DNA of 64,000 bases from JAIPAN01 sp040403555 (GTDB lineage: Bacteria > Bacteroidota > Bacteroidia > Sphingobacteriales > Sphingobacteriaceae): NCBI GenBank assembly GCA_040403555.1, contig JBBAKN010000002.1, positions 186,001 to 250,000 of the forward strand. Reading direction: 5' to 3'. Below, in pieces: positions 35,098 to 44,897 of this stretch. Numbering within the stretch: position 1 is the stretch's first letter; each line of letters starts with the position of its first letter. Below the pieces are notes generated by a model. That model saw only the letters and a program-made list of their open reading frames with translations, had not been told where the DNA came from and searched no databases. Both the position numbers and the translations under genes were made by a program.

Positions 35098-36177
35098 CTA
35101 TTTTATTTTACTCAACAATTCTTTTTTCTTCTCAGCAAATTCATCTTCGGTTAAAATACCTGCAACATTTAATTCGCCCAATTCTTTTAGTGTTTGTATA
35201 ATCTCGTCGTTAGAATCTGTAGAATTAGCTGGCGTGTTGGCATTGGCCTGGGTGCTGCTTTGCATAATGGCTCCCATTTGGTTGGCTATAGGATTGGCCA
35301 TTTGCATGCCAATCATGGTGCCTATTAAATTACCGCCATCGCCCAATCCACCACCCATATTTTCTGCAAGTTTCTCTGAAGTATCGTAGCGTCTTTCTAC
35401 TTCATATACACCAAGATTATCGGCCCGTCTTTTTAGGCGCATTCGCTCTTCAGTATCTTCAGCCATAATTCGCTGATAATCTTCAATTATTTTTTTTACC
35501 CTAGGGTCATCGTCAATAATAGGAATGGCTTCAATATTAAATAACCTTAAATCTAGGCCATATTCTTTAATGGTGTTAGCTAATAAGCCTCTTACCGCAT
35601 TGGCCACTTCTACTACAATAGACTCTAATTCTAAAGGGCTTAATTTTTGTTCGTGTGCAATTTTAGTGATAGCATTTTTAGTATTTTCTACAATTACACC
35701 TCTAAAGTATTGCGATAAGGTTTTGATTTCAAAATCGGCAACGGTGCCCACAATCTTGTTTAAAAAAACTTTACTGTCTATAACCGCTAGGGCAAAACTC
35801 CCCCTGCTGGTAATAGGTATTGGCACCCTAAAATTTGGCTCTAACATATTAAAGGGCATAAGACCAAACTTGGCATCCATAGATACCGATTTATTGATGA
35901 AATAAACCTCTGCTTTAAAAGGGCTATCGCCGCCAAAAGCCAGCCCAATTAAACTAGAAAGTATCGGAAGATTTTTTGAGGAAAGGGTATGTGTACCTGG
36001 TCCAAACACATCCAATAATTGGCCGCCTTTTATAAAACAAGCTTCTTGAGATTGGTTTACTACCAACTGGGTGCCGTAACGCAATTCTTCTTCACGAGAT
36101 TGATTGGTGGCAGAACGCCATTTCCAAACCAGTACGTTGTTTGGACCATCGTATTTTAAAACATCTATTATTGCCAT
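35098..36177 (-). CDS. SPFH-domain protein of the YdjI/virion-core type with SHOCT tail
   Basis: 359 residues. The SPFH (stomatin/prohibitin-like) domain occupies about residues 20-250, with ELRYGTQLVVNQSQEACFIKGG at the start. A Gly/Ala/Gln-rich linker follows (residues 270-325). The end is a SHOCT domain (LKELGELNVAGILTEDEFAEKKKELL), a short helical pair found on many oligomeric proteins. In related YdjI proteins this place carries a zinc ribbon; here the ribbons are in the next two genes. It likely forms membrane-linked ring or scaffold assemblies. Confidence 0.85.
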   Translation of the reverse strand: MAIIDVLKYDGPNNVLVWKWRSATNQSREEELRYGTQLVVNQSQEACFIKGGQLLDVFGPGTHTLSSKNLPILSSLIGLAFGGDSPFKAEVYFINKSVSMDAKFGLMPFNMLEPNFRVPIPITSRGSFALAVIDSKVFLNKIVGTVADFEIKTLSQYFRGVIVENTKNAITKIAHEQKLSPLELESIVVEVANAVRGLLANTIKEYGLDLRLFNIEAIPIIDDDPRVKKIIEDYQRIMAEDTEERMRLKRRADNLGVYEVERRYDTSEKLAENMGGGLGDGGNLIGTMIGMQMANPIANQMGAIMQSSTQANANTPANSTDSNDEIIQTLKELGELNVAGILTEDEFAEKKKELLSKIK

Positions 36178-36362
36178 TTTTTGGAATTTCTAAACCATAT
36201 TAGTTGTTCATCGAACATACTCTTCCTTACTGGTAATTAAGGCAGAAAGGGCTGAATGATTATTAAATATACACATTAATAATTGTAGATTAAAATATAA
36301 TCGCTAATTAGCATGCAGCACTCACATGGTGCTAAATTTATATTTCTGCTAGTTGAGCTAGC

Positions 36363-37064
36363 CTAAGAAAGCATAGTCGTTTTATCATGCTGCACATGCA
36401 GCTTAACTTTTTTGATACCCAATCTCCAGAGTTTAATCACGGTATACGTAAATACAAGCATGAGCACAATTACTAAAAATACATTGCTGTTTTTGTTTGC
36501 AACATACATCAGTGCAAAATCATAAAGTCCGTGAAATAAAATTGGCATGGCTAAACTCTTAAAAAGGAGCTTCTTGCGTTCTTCTATGGGCGCAAACTTG
36601 GCAAGTGAAAAATAATACCCCATTAATACCGCAAAAAAACCATGGCCGGGTACCGAGAGGACTGCCCGAGCTAGAGCCACACCTAACCCACCTTCAAATA
36701 CATATAAAATGTTTTCTATGAGAGCAAAACCCATAGAAACAAAAACGGCGTAGGTAATACCATCGTAGTGCTGATCGAAATCTTTACTTTTCCATACCAA
36801 CCAATACAGGATTAAAAATTTAGATAATTCTTCTGGGAACGAGGCAACCAAAAAGGCATCCCAAAAAGATTTACCTAATGGATCGCTAAAACTATCTCCG
36901 AAAGTTGACATCGGAATATCTATGAGCAAAGTGATAGCTATAGACAAAAACCCGCCGAAAAAACATTTGGCCAACAAACCTTTGGGTTCTTTAATGGTAT
37001 CTTTTCTATAAATTAAATACAAGAAAATGATTACAGGTGTAAGGGAAGCGATTAAAAAAGTCAT
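36363..37064 (-). CDS. PrsW family intramembrane metalloprotease
   Basis: 233 residues with about seven to eight membrane segments. The active-site motifs in the membrane are visible: Glu78-Glu79 (PEELSKF), Glu117-Asn118 (ALIENILY), His141 (VPGHGFFAV) and His178 (ILFHGLYDF). PrsW cleaves membrane proteins such as anti-sigma factors in Bacillus. The partner here is unknown. It is 3 bp downstream of another membrane gene. A gap of 185 bp, in which no gene or motif was recognised, separates it from the SPFH gene. Confidence 0.88.
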   Translation of the reverse strand: MTFLIASLTPVIIFLYLIYRKDTIKEPKGLLAKCFFGGFLSIAITLLIDIPMSTFGDSFSDPLGKSFWDAFLVASFPEELSKFLILYWLVWKSKDFDQHYDGITYAVFVSMGFALIENILYVFEGGLGVALARAVLSVPGHGFFAVLMGYYFSLAKFAPIEERKKLLFKSLAMPILFHGLYDFALMYVANKNSNVFLVIVLMLVFTYTVIKLWRLGIKKVKLHVQHDKTTMLS

Positions 37065-37067
37065 GTC

Positions 37068-37715
37068 TTATCTAATAAGTGAGTCTGTTAATAGAGAGAA
37101 TAAAACAAGTATTACAAAGAATAGTGAGCCGAGAAAGAGGATAAAAAAAGCATGTCTTTTGGTAAAAATTCCTGCCTTAAATAGTTTAATAAATACAAAA
37201 AGCAAATGAAGTACAATCAGTATCCAAACAAGTGCCGCATTCTCAGCTAATTTAGAATTCTTCAGACTCTCTTTAAGTAATGGATTGATGCTATCACTAA
37301 ATTGTAAAACCAACAACATGATGAGTATGTAAAAATTGTACAAACGGGTAACCAAGGTGTCTAAAAAATTGGATCGAAAAATTTTATTAAATAATTCGCC
37401 CAAAAAGTAAACGATAATAAATAACATAAAATAGCCTAATGTAAATAGGCTCTGTGATTTTATTTCATGCCAAAGATTGGAATCATGTCCTCTAAAAATT
37501 TCGTTATAGGCTATATTACCAATCAATACAAAAATTAAGAAATGAAATACCCGACTAGATTCTTCTAAGTTCTCTTCATTGCTACGGTCTTTGAAATCTC
37601 TTAGTGTAAGACCATTATAAAGCAGCTGTAAAATAAAAAAAAGGGTTTTCTTAACAGACTCATAAATATCCGAAAGGGGGCTTATGAAGAAATGCGAAAA
37701 AACGTTTTTGAACAT
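37068..37715 (-). CDS. Multi-pass membrane protein, unknown
   Basis: 215 residues with about five hydrophobic segments (near 20-37, 55-72, 88-108, 122-142 and 160-205). No conserved catalytic motif is seen. It is 3 bp upstream of the PrsW gene on the same strand, so the two are a probable pair, in which this protein could be a substrate or partner. Not recognised as a known family. Confidence 0.65.
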   Translation of the reverse strand: MFKNVFSHFFISPLSDIYESVKKTLFFILQLLYNGLTLRDFKDRSNEENLEESSRVFHFLIFVLIGNIAYNEIFRGHDSNLWHEIKSQSLFTLGYFMLFIIVYFLGELFNKIFRSNFLDTLVTRLYNFYILIMLLVLQFSDSINPLLKESLKNSKLAENAALVWILIVLHLLFVFIKLFKAGIFTKRHAFFILFLGSLFFVILVLFSLLTDSLIR

Positions 37716-37796
37716 ATTTAAAGATATTTAAATGTTTAATCACCTAAAGATATAACATTTAAATAAATCAGAAACAAAGCAAAAAAAAACTTCTAC

Positions 37797-37950
37797 TACT
37801 CCGATCGCGAATTAGCAAACCGAATTTACCTCCTGAGGATTTAACGCTGCTCTACGGTATGGGGGCTTTTACCGGATTGTGCTCTTACAAAGGATAGGGA
37901 TGATTGACCATTACCGGGATTTGCTTGGCAATGAGTTTTTCGATATCCTT
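37797..37950 (-). pseudogene. Decayed 3' end of a second DEAD-box RNA helicase gene
   Basis: Read on the minus strand, this stretch gives KDIEKLIAKQIPVMVNHPYPL, a stop, then EHNPVKAP, closely matching the intact helicase (39420-40691), which has Gln at the stop. The match goes on to the helicase stop region, with part of the basic tail deleted. Everything upstream of KDIEK is gone. It occupies the 303-bp gap between the membrane gene and the beta-CASP gene. The rest of the gap shows nothing else. Confidence 0.75.
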
Positions 37951-38018
37951 GTAGCGCTGGCTAATAGGATGAAAAATGGTTTTAAAGAATAGAAAATATA
38001 CCCGAAATTAAATAAAGC

Positions 38019-39401
38019 ATGAATTTGACCATTTGGGGTGCAGCGCAACAGGTTACTGGTAGTATGCACCTCCTTCAAACAGAGCAGTACCAGATATTGA
38101 TAGATTGTGGGCTCGATTACGAACGCAACAGCTCACAAGAACAAAACGAAGAGTTCCCCTTTAATCCGGCCGAAATTGACCTAGTCATTTTAACCCATGC
38201 CCACATAGACCATTCGGGGAATTTACCCACTTTAATTCGCATGGGCTTTACTGGCCAAATCCTGTGTACGCACGCCACTAAAGATTTAGCCGAACTACTG
38301 CTGCTAGATTCAGTAAGCATTTTCTTAAGTAAACAAAGGGCACGTGCCAAAGGAAAACATAGAAAAAGCCAAGGCCCCAATCCGCTATACTTACAAAAAC
38401 ACGTTCACGAAACCATCGATAAGATGGTGGATATTGCTTTTAATAAGCCTTTTCAAGTAAACGAACACATTAGGGTAGAATTTATACCAATAGGCCATTT
38501 GTTAGGTGCAGCAGCAGTGGTATTACGCATTACAGAAGCGGGTATAGAGAAAAAAATAGCGTTTACTGGCGATATTGGCAGAAAAAACTATCCACTACTC
38601 CCAGATCCACAAGCCCTGCCTCCGGTTGATTTTCTGGTTTGCGAATCTACCTATGGAGGTCGTTTTCATAGTCAAGGAACAAGCATTGAAGAAAAATTAA
38701 CAGAGACTATCCAACAAGCCTGCGTTAATACCCCAGGACGTTTAATTATTCCGGCATTTAGTATTGGGCGCACACAATCGCTTATATATACGCTTAATCG
38801 CATTTTTTTAGAAAAGGGGCTCCCTCCCGTTCCTATATTTGTGGATAGCCCTTTGGCACAATACGCCACAGAAGTATACCGTAAACACCGCAAACTAATG
38901 CACCCTGAGGCGCAAGCTTTTTATGCGCATCATGGCGATGAATATGAATTCGAAAACCTTACGTATACCCAAAATTTAAAGGAGAGCAAAGCCATTGCAA
39001 ATTTTTATGAGCCTTGTATTATTATTTCATCAGCAGGTATGCTAGAGGGTGGCCGTATACAAGATCATTTATATTATAATGTACAAAACTTCTACTGCAC
39101 CTTACTATTTATAGGCTTTTGTGCCCCAGGTACCTTAGGCCATAAATTATTACGTGGTGATTCCTTTGTGCGTATTCGCGATAGGGAGTTGCCCGTGTAT
39201 GCTACCATTGAAAAAACCGATTTATTGAGTGGACATGGTGATCATGCTGATTTAATGCAGGTCATTACTCAGCAAAAAGATCTGCAAAAATTATTTTTAG
39301 TACACGGAGACCCTAGCAGTATGAAAGAACTTGCCCAAAGTGCTTCTGAATTGGGTTTTGAGGCTTGTATTCCTAAAAAAGGGACGCAGTATACGCTCTA
39401 A
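38019..39401 (+). CDS. Metallo-beta-lactamase/beta-CASP RNA hydrolase-like protein
   Basis: 460 residues. The MBL metal motif is LTHAHIDHSGNLP (HxHxDH), with further ligands in IPIGHLLGAAAV and FTGDIG. The beta-CASP insert includes VCESTYGG and FSIGRTQ, and the RNA-specificity motif shows LSGHGDHADLMQ near the end. Such proteins resemble the CPSF/RNase J type and act on RNA, but the substrate is not known. Its stop is 18 bp from the convergent helicase gene, which may reflect a shared RNA-processing theme. Confidence 0.9.
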   Translation: MNLTIWGAAQQVTGSMHLLQTEQYQILIDCGLDYERNSSQEQNEEFPFNPAEIDLVILTHAHIDHSGNLPTLIRMGFTGQILCTHATKDLAELLLLDSVSIFLSKQRARAKGKHRKSQGPNPLYLQKHVHETIDKMVDIAFNKPFQVNEHIRVEFIPIGHLLGAAAVVLRITEAGIEKKIAFTGDIGRKNYPLLPDPQALPPVDFLVCESTYGGRFHSQGTSIEEKLTETIQQACVNTPGRLIIPAFSIGRTQSLIYTLNRIFLEKGLPPVPIFVDSPLAQYATEVYRKHRKLMHPEAQAFYAHHGDEYEFENLTYTQNLKESKAIANFYEPCIIISSAGMLEGGRIQDHLYYNVQNFYCTLLFIGFCAPGTLGHKLLRGDSFVRIRDRELPVYATIEKTDLLSGHGDHADLMQVITQQKDLQKLFLVHGDPSSMKELAQSASELGFEACIPKKGTQYTL

Positions 39402-39419
39402 AATAGCAATAACAGGTTA

Positions 39420-40691
39420 TTAATACTTCGACCGCGATTTTGCAAACCAACTTCTACCGCCTGTAGCCGGCTTAGCGCTACCTTGGGGTTTAGGGTTTTG
39501 ATGGCCTTTATCGCGGCGGCCCTGCTGTTGCTTAGGTGCTTTTACCGGATTGTGATCTTGCAATGGATAGGGGTGATTGGCAATTACCGGAATCTGTTTG
39601 GCAATAAGTTTTTCGATATCCTTTAAAAAGGCTTTTTCTTCTGCATCGCAAAAAGAGAAGGCACTGCCTTTGGCTCCTGCTCTACCAGTACGACCAATAC
39701 GATGTACATACGTTTCCGGAATGTTGGGTAATTCGTAGTTTAATACATATTCCAGTTCATCTACATCAATACCACGAGCCGCAATATCAGTAGCTACCAA
39801 TACTCGGGTGGTTTGCGCTTTAAAATTGTTTAAGGCCCGCTGACGAGCATTTTGCGCCTTGTTGCCGTGTATAGCTTCGGCCGTAATACGGTATTTTAGC
39901 AAAAGCTTTACTACTTTATCAGCACCGTGTTTGGTGCGGGTAAATACCAGCATGGTTTTAATCTCTGGGCTTTTAAGAATGTCTACCAAGAGCGCTGCTT
40001 TATTCCCTTTATCTACAAAATAAATAGCCTGATTGATAATTTCTACCGTCGAAGAAACCGGGGTAACCGATACTTGTTTGGGTTTATTTAAAATACTATC
40101 CGACAGTTTAATAATATCCGGCGGCATGGTAGCCGAGAAAAACAGCGACTGGCGTTGTTTGGGTAAAACGGTAAGTAGTTTTTTTACATCGTGTATAAAA
40201 CCCATATCGAGCATACGATCGGCTTCATCGAGTACAAAAATTTCTACATCTCTGAGGCTTAAAAAACCTTGGTTCATTAAATCTAACAAACGGCCGGGCG
40301 TGGCAATAACCACATCTACTCCGGTTCTTAAGGCATTTACCTGAGCACCTTGGCTTACTCCACCAAAAATAACGCTACAGGTAAGTCCCGTATGGCGGCC
40401 ATAGGCTTTAAAGCTTTCGCCAATTTGAATGGCCAATTCTCTGGTGGGGGTAACAATTAAACTGCGTATTTTTTTCTTCTTATCGAAGTTTTTATTGGCG
40501 CTTAATAACTGAAGAATAGGAATGGTAAAGGCAGCGGTTTTTCCGGTGCCGGTTTGCGCACAACCTAATAAATCGTTTCCTTCTAATACTAAGGGAATGG
40601 CTTGTGCTTGTATGGGTGTTGGGGTAGTATAACCTTCGTGTTTAAGCGCTTTTAAAATAGGCTCTATAAGGTTTAAATCTTGAAATTGCAT
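39420..40691 (-). CDS. DEAD-box RNA helicase, RhlE-like
   Basis: 423 residues from the ATG at 40691 (MQFQDLNLIEP), which begins with the usual Phe before the Q motif. In order: Q motif TPIQAQAIP, motif I AQTGTGKT, DEAD (VLDEADRM), SAT (FSATMPPD), VATDIAARGIDV and HRIGRTGRAG. The last 60 residues are basic and low in complexity (KQQQGRRDKGHQ), a common RNA-binding tail. An upstream in-frame start at 40730 lacks family support. A broken copy of its tail lies at 37.8 kb. Confidence 0.95.
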   Translation of the reverse strand: MQFQDLNLIEPILKALKHEGYTTPTPIQAQAIPLVLEGNDLLGCAQTGTGKTAAFTIPILQLLSANKNFDKKKKIRSLIVTPTRELAIQIGESFKAYGRHTGLTCSVIFGGVSQGAQVNALRTGVDVVIATPGRLLDLMNQGFLSLRDVEIFVLDEADRMLDMGFIHDVKKLLTVLPKQRQSLFFSATMPPDIIKLSDSILNKPKQVSVTPVSSTVEIINQAIYFVDKGNKAALLVDILKSPEIKTMLVFTRTKHGADKVVKLLLKYRITAEAIHGNKAQNARQRALNNFKAQTTRVLVATDIAARGIDVDELEYVLNYELPNIPETYVHRIGRTGRAGAKGSAFSFCDAEEKAFLKDIEKLIAKQIPVIANHPYPLQDHNPVKAPKQQQGRRDKGHQNPKPQGSAKPATGGRSWFAKSRSKY

Positions 40692-40842
40692 GTATATGTT
40701 TAAGGGTGATGTTGGAGCATTGAGAACCAATGCTCTCTAAAATTTGTGCAAGATACGGCTTTTATTTGGTTGCCTCCTGCGAACTTTATCATATAACTAT
40801 TAATTATTTTAGTAGATTAGGTATAACTAACCCCATAATTAG

Positions 40843-41430
40843 ATGAAACACACACTGAATTTATTAACCTATATCAGCTTAATTACGTTAAGCGTAGTCT
40901 TGTTTTCTTGCAAGAAAAAGAGTGATACACCCGCTGATTCTGATCAAAGTAAACTGATCCGAATTATCTACAACGCCGATGGAACCACCTATGCGTTAAA
41001 TGATACGGTTGATTTTAACCGTACTATAGCCGATGTGGCTGGAATTCTAAATGGATCTATCCTGTCTACTTATTATACTACACTAATGGGTTCTTATAAA
41101 GGTAATTTCTACTTACAAACTTATGGTCCAATTCGGGTTACAAATTATACGCCGAAACACTCCGCAACAAGCAATGGCTTTAGCCCTAGTATAATCGGAA
41201 ATGATGTGTATTTGAACATTTATTCGCCAAGCTGGACTAGTTCTAGCACACGTTACTATATAGCAACAAGTGGCACCTTAAATATTACAAAAGTGCAAAT
41301 GGGTAAAGATACGTTTGGAGGTGACGCCCTATTGGTTAGCGGAACATGGAATGGCACCATATTGCTTAATAATACAAGCACTACACGAAGTGCCTTAATT
41401 AAACTAATAAACGTACCCTTTACCCCTTAA
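40843..41430 (+). CDS. Hypothetical lipoprotein
   Basis: 195 residues with a lipoprotein signal ending at Cys23 (VVLFSC), then KKK. The mature part is beta-rich with many Thr/Ser/Tyr. No family recognised. It stands alone between the helicase and GapN genes, both on the minus strand. Confidence 0.75.
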   Translation: MKHTLNLLTYISLITLSVVLFSCKKKSDTPADSDQSKLIRIIYNADGTTYALNDTVDFNRTIADVAGILNGSILSTYYTTLMGSYKGNFYLQTYGPIRVTNYTPKHSATSNGFSPSIIGNDVYLNIYSPSWTSSSTRYYIATSGTLNITKVQMGKDTFGGDALLVSGTWNGTILLNNTSTTRSALIKLINVPFTP

Positions 41431-41467
41431 TTTGGAATTTTAATCCAGATTAATTCTAGAACTTAAA

Positions 41468-41499
41468 TACGAAGTACCTGTTTAAAACAAGTACTTCGT
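41468..41499. repeat. Inverted repeat overlapping the end of gapN
   Basis: ACGAAGTACCTGTTT and AAAACAAGTACTTCGT pair over about 14 bases with two unpaired residues. The right arm is inside the last codons of the GapN gene. It lacks a T tract, so whether it terminates transcription is unclear. Confidence 0.5.
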
Positions 41500-43107
41500 G
41501 CTTAAGAAATTAGAACTGTGGGTATCTACAATCTCGTTAAACAAATGCTTGTTGCTATCGTTTAATTTGGTAGCTACCAAGGAGCGGATAGAAAATGCAC
41601 GTAAGGCATCTACTACCGAAAGCGTTCCCTCGGCACTGTCTTTACGGCCGGTAAACGGAAACACATCGGGGCCACGTTGGCATTGGCAATTGATGTTTAC
41701 TCTACTCACCTGATTTATGAGCGGATCAATTAAAGTGGCTACTTCGTCTTTATCTTGACTAAAAATACTCACTTGTTGTCCGTGGGTAGATTCGATGAGG
41801 TAGTTGATAGGCTCTTCCAAATCATCAAAAGGTACTACTGGAATTAGCGGACCAAATTGTTCTTCGGTATAGAGTTTCATGTGTTTGTTTACCGGATACA
41901 AAATGGCCGGATACACAAATGATTCTACCGTTTCGCCACCACCTGGGTTTATAACTTTGGCACCATGTGCAAGGGCATCAGTAATACATTCTTTTAAATA
42001 AGCCGGTTTTTGCGGTTCTGGAAGTGGGGTTAATGCCACACCCGGATCCCAAGGCATACCGGGTTTTAGTGCCTCTACGGCTGTTGTAAGGCCCTTCAAA
42101 AATTCATCAACCAGGCTACGGTGTACAAATACTATTTTAAGTGCTGTACAACGTTGTCCGTTAAAGGAAAGTGCGCCCAACACAGTTTCTTGAACAGCTA
42201 ATTTTAAATCGGCTTTAGCCGTAATAATGGCTGCATTTTTAGCATCTAAACCTAAAATAGCACGCAAACGATTCACTTTAGGGTGCAATTTTTTCAACTG
42301 ATTGGCTACTTTACTAGAACCAATAAGGGTTAATACATTAATTTTTCCCGATTCCATAAGCGCCGGAACAATGGTATTTCCTCTGCCATAAATGGTATTT
42401 ACCACACCCTTTGGGAAACATTTTTTAAAGGCTTCCAATAAAGGGTAATGCAATAAAGTACCGTGTTTAGGTGGTTTAAACAATATGGTATTGCCCATAA
42501 TAAGGGCCGGAATAAGGGTGGTAAAAGTTTCGTTTAGCGGATAGTTAAATGGGCCCATACACAATACCACGCCTAGCGGCGAACGGCGTACTTGCGCAAT
42601 AATGCCTTGTTCTATTTCAAATCTCGACGATTGACGATCGATATCTTTTAAGGCATCAATAGTAGCGTAAATGTACTCGATGGTGCGGTCGAATTCTTTT
42701 ACAGAATCGCCATGCGATTTGCCAATTTCCCACATCAACAATTTAACCACTTCGTCTTTTTTCTCTATAATTTCATGCGTAAAACGCTCTACACATGCAA
42801 TGCGTTCGGCTACACTCATGGTAGGCCATTCGCCACGACCATTATTATAGGCTGCTACGGCTGCATCGAGTGCTTCATTGGCTTCTTTTTGCGTACACAG
42901 CGGGTAACTGCCTATCACTTTTCGCTCTAGGCCATTGGCTGTTTGTATACAAATGGGCGACGATACGGTATGTCGTTCTCCATTCCAAGGTTTCATTTGT
43001 CCGTTGCATAGGTATTCGCCTTGGTGTAACTCAGAAGTTAAACGAAAAGCTTCCGGAATTTGCGCTTCGGCAACAAAAATGTTTGTTAGTGTTTCTTGTA
43101 AACTCAT
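41482..43107 (-). CDS. NADP-dependent glyceraldehyde-3-phosphate dehydrogenase-like aldehyde dehydrogenase
   Basis: 541 residues. GapN-type enzymes oxidise glyceraldehyde 3-phosphate to 3-phosphoglycerate without making ATP. The catalytic Cys320 is in SFNGQRCTALK and the Asn of the oxyanion hole in GPFNYPLNE. The segment where most aldehyde dehydrogenases have the base Glu (ELGGK) reads LGLDAKN here, so the acid residue is replaced by Gly. That deviation may mark a distinct branch of the family. Adjacent on the same strand is a sodium:solute symporter (22 bp upstream), perhaps for a sugar. Confidence 0.82.
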   Translation of the reverse strand: MSLQETLTNIFVAEAQIPEAFRLTSELHQGEYLCNGQMKPWNGERHTVSSPICIQTANGLERKVIGSYPLCTQKEANEALDAAVAAYNNGRGEWPTMSVAERIACVERFTHEIIEKKDEVVKLLMWEIGKSHGDSVKEFDRTIEYIYATIDALKDIDRQSSRFEIEQGIIAQVRRSPLGVVLCMGPFNYPLNETFTTLIPALIMGNTILFKPPKHGTLLHYPLLEAFKKCFPKGVVNTIYGRGNTIVPALMESGKINVLTLIGSSKVANQLKKLHPKVNRLRAILGLDAKNAAIITAKADLKLAVQETVLGALSFNGQRCTALKIVFVHRSLVDEFLKGLTTAVEALKPGMPWDPGVALTPLPEPQKPAYLKECITDALAHGAKVINPGGGETVESFVYPAILYPVNKHMKLYTEEQFGPLIPVVPFDDLEEPINYLIESTHGQQVSIFSQDKDEVATLIDPLINQVSRVNINCQCQRGPDVFPFTGRKDSAEGTLSVVDALRAFSIRSLVATKLNDSNKHLFNEIVDTHSSNFLSTKYLF

Positions 43108-43129
43108 GTGTCAAATGTAAAAAATAATT

Positions 43130-44818
43130 CTACCAATAAATAGTGTATAATGCCGTAATAATACCCATTACCAATACCGCACCTACAATAAACGAGGGCT
43201 GTGGCTTAAACATACTTTTATCTATTTCTAAACCTTTCGGGTTGTTGCCATTTCTGTTTTCGAACAAGCTGATGATGACCATAGCTAGTACCGCAATGGC
43301 AAATACAAAACCCATACGGTCTATAAATGGAATTTCATATACAGCGCTTCCATTGGCTTGGGTAACCAGTTTCGAAAATCCATAGGGACTTAAAAAGGCT
43401 AGGTTGGCAAAGCTAGGTAATACTTTAAAAAATACCGACAGGCAGAAGCCACCAATGGTAGCAAATAAGGCAGCGTTTGATGTAGTGCGTTTCCAGAAAA
43501 AGCCAAGAATAAACATGGCAAAAACACCTGGTGAAACAAAGCCGGTATACTCTTGAATAAATTGGAATCCGCCTTTTTTATCGATACCTAAATGTGGCGC
43601 AATAAGTATGGCCAGTAACATAGCCACTACAACCGTAATGCGGCCAATAATGACTTGTTTATGCTCGTTGGCATCTTTATCCACTAGTTTCTTGTACACA
43701 TCTAGGGTAAAAATGGTGGCAATGCTATTGGCCTTACCGGCTAGTGAAGCTACAATGGCAGCAGTTAGTGCGGCAAAAGAAAGTCCTTTTAAACCGGCCG
43801 GCAATAAGTTTAGCAATACCGGATAGGCTGTATCGGGCACCAGTTCTCCATTTCTAAGCATATCGCCTTGGAAATTTCCGTAACCTTCTTTATACAATAC
43901 AAAAGCCGCAATACCTGGCAATACCACAATTAAAGGCATGAGTAATTTTAAGAACGAAGCGAATAAAATACCGCTTCGAGCCGTTTTTAAATCGGCACCA
44001 AGTGCACGTTGCGTAATGTATTGGTTGCAACCCCAGTAGTTTAGGTTTACAATAAGCATGCCTCCTATTAATACCGATAAGCCGGGAAGATCCATATAAT
44101 GGGCATTATCTGGTTTAAAAATCATGTGGAAATGGTCGGCAGCTTTTTGGGTAACTAAGTTAAAGCCATTGAGTACGCCCGAAGTACCAAAGTGGTTGGC
44201 TACCAATTGCAGGGCTAAATAGGTGGTTACCAATCCACCTAGTATTAAGAAAAATACTTGAATCACATCGGTATAACCAATTACCTTCATTCCGCCAAGG
44301 GTAATAATGATGGCAAAAAAGGAAAGCAGGTACATACATAGGGTAATATCTAAACCCGAAATGCTATTAATGGCCAATGCACCCAGGTATAAGATGGAGG
44401 TAAGGTTTACCACCACATAAAGCAGTAACCAAAAAATAGCCATAATCATGGCTACCGTACCGTTATACCGCTGGTGCAAAAATTGCGGCATGGTATAAAT
44501 TTTGTTTTTTAGATATACCGGAATAAAAAATACAGCTACAATAATTAGTGTGGCGGCAGCCATCCATTCGTAGGTGGCTATGGCCAGGCCCATGGTAAAA
44601 CCCGAACTGCTCATGCCTATAAATTGTTCGGCGGAGATGTTGGAAGCTATGAGGGAGGCGCCAATGGCCCACCAGGTAAGCGAATCTTTGGCTAAGAAAA
44701 AATCTTTGGAATTTTCTGCATGAGCCTTTTTTTGGCGGTACACGTAATAGCCGTACAGGGCTACAATTAAAAAGTAAACTAAGAATACCAGGTAATCTGC
44801 GGTTTGTAAGGTTTTCAT
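43130..44818 (-). CDS. Sodium:solute symporter (SSS/SGLT type)
   Basis: 562 residues with about 13-14 membrane helices. LAKDSLTWWAIGASLIASNISAEQFIG is the typical first-helix region, and AALTAAIVASLAGKANSIATIF carries the Ser residues of the sodium site. The sequence resembles SGLT-type sugar carriers. Solute cannot be told. The gene starts upstream of gapN and probably shares its transcript. Confidence 0.9.
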   Translation of the reverse strand: MKTLQTADYLVFLVYFLIVALYGYYVYRQKKAHAENSKDFFLAKDSLTWWAIGASLIASNISAEQFIGMSSSGFTMGLAIATYEWMAAATLIIVAVFFIPVYLKNKIYTMPQFLHQRYNGTVAMIMAIFWLLLYVVVNLTSILYLGALAINSISGLDITLCMYLLSFFAIIITLGGMKVIGYTDVIQVFFLILGGLVTTYLALQLVANHFGTSGVLNGFNLVTQKAADHFHMIFKPDNAHYMDLPGLSVLIGGMLIVNLNYWGCNQYITQRALGADLKTARSGILFASFLKLLMPLIVVLPGIAAFVLYKEGYGNFQGDMLRNGELVPDTAYPVLLNLLPAGLKGLSFAALTAAIVASLAGKANSIATIFTLDVYKKLVDKDANEHKQVIIGRITVVVAMLLAILIAPHLGIDKKGGFQFIQEYTGFVSPGVFAMFILGFFWKRTTSNAALFATIGGFCLSVFFKVLPSFANLAFLSPYGFSKLVTQANGSAVYEIPFIDRMGFVFAIAVLAMVIISLFENRNGNNPKGLEIDKSMFKPQPSFIVGAVLVMGIITALYTIYW

Positions 44819-44897
44819 TTGGGTATAGGAACGGTTATAATTGGTGATTATAAAAAATGAATTTAGAAATAATATTATAAACTGCGCTATAATACAA

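Noticed and set aside
37716..38018. A complete RNA gene in the 303-bp gap
   Set aside because: The gap is explained largely by the helicase remnant, and no tRNA or ncRNA fold was recognised.
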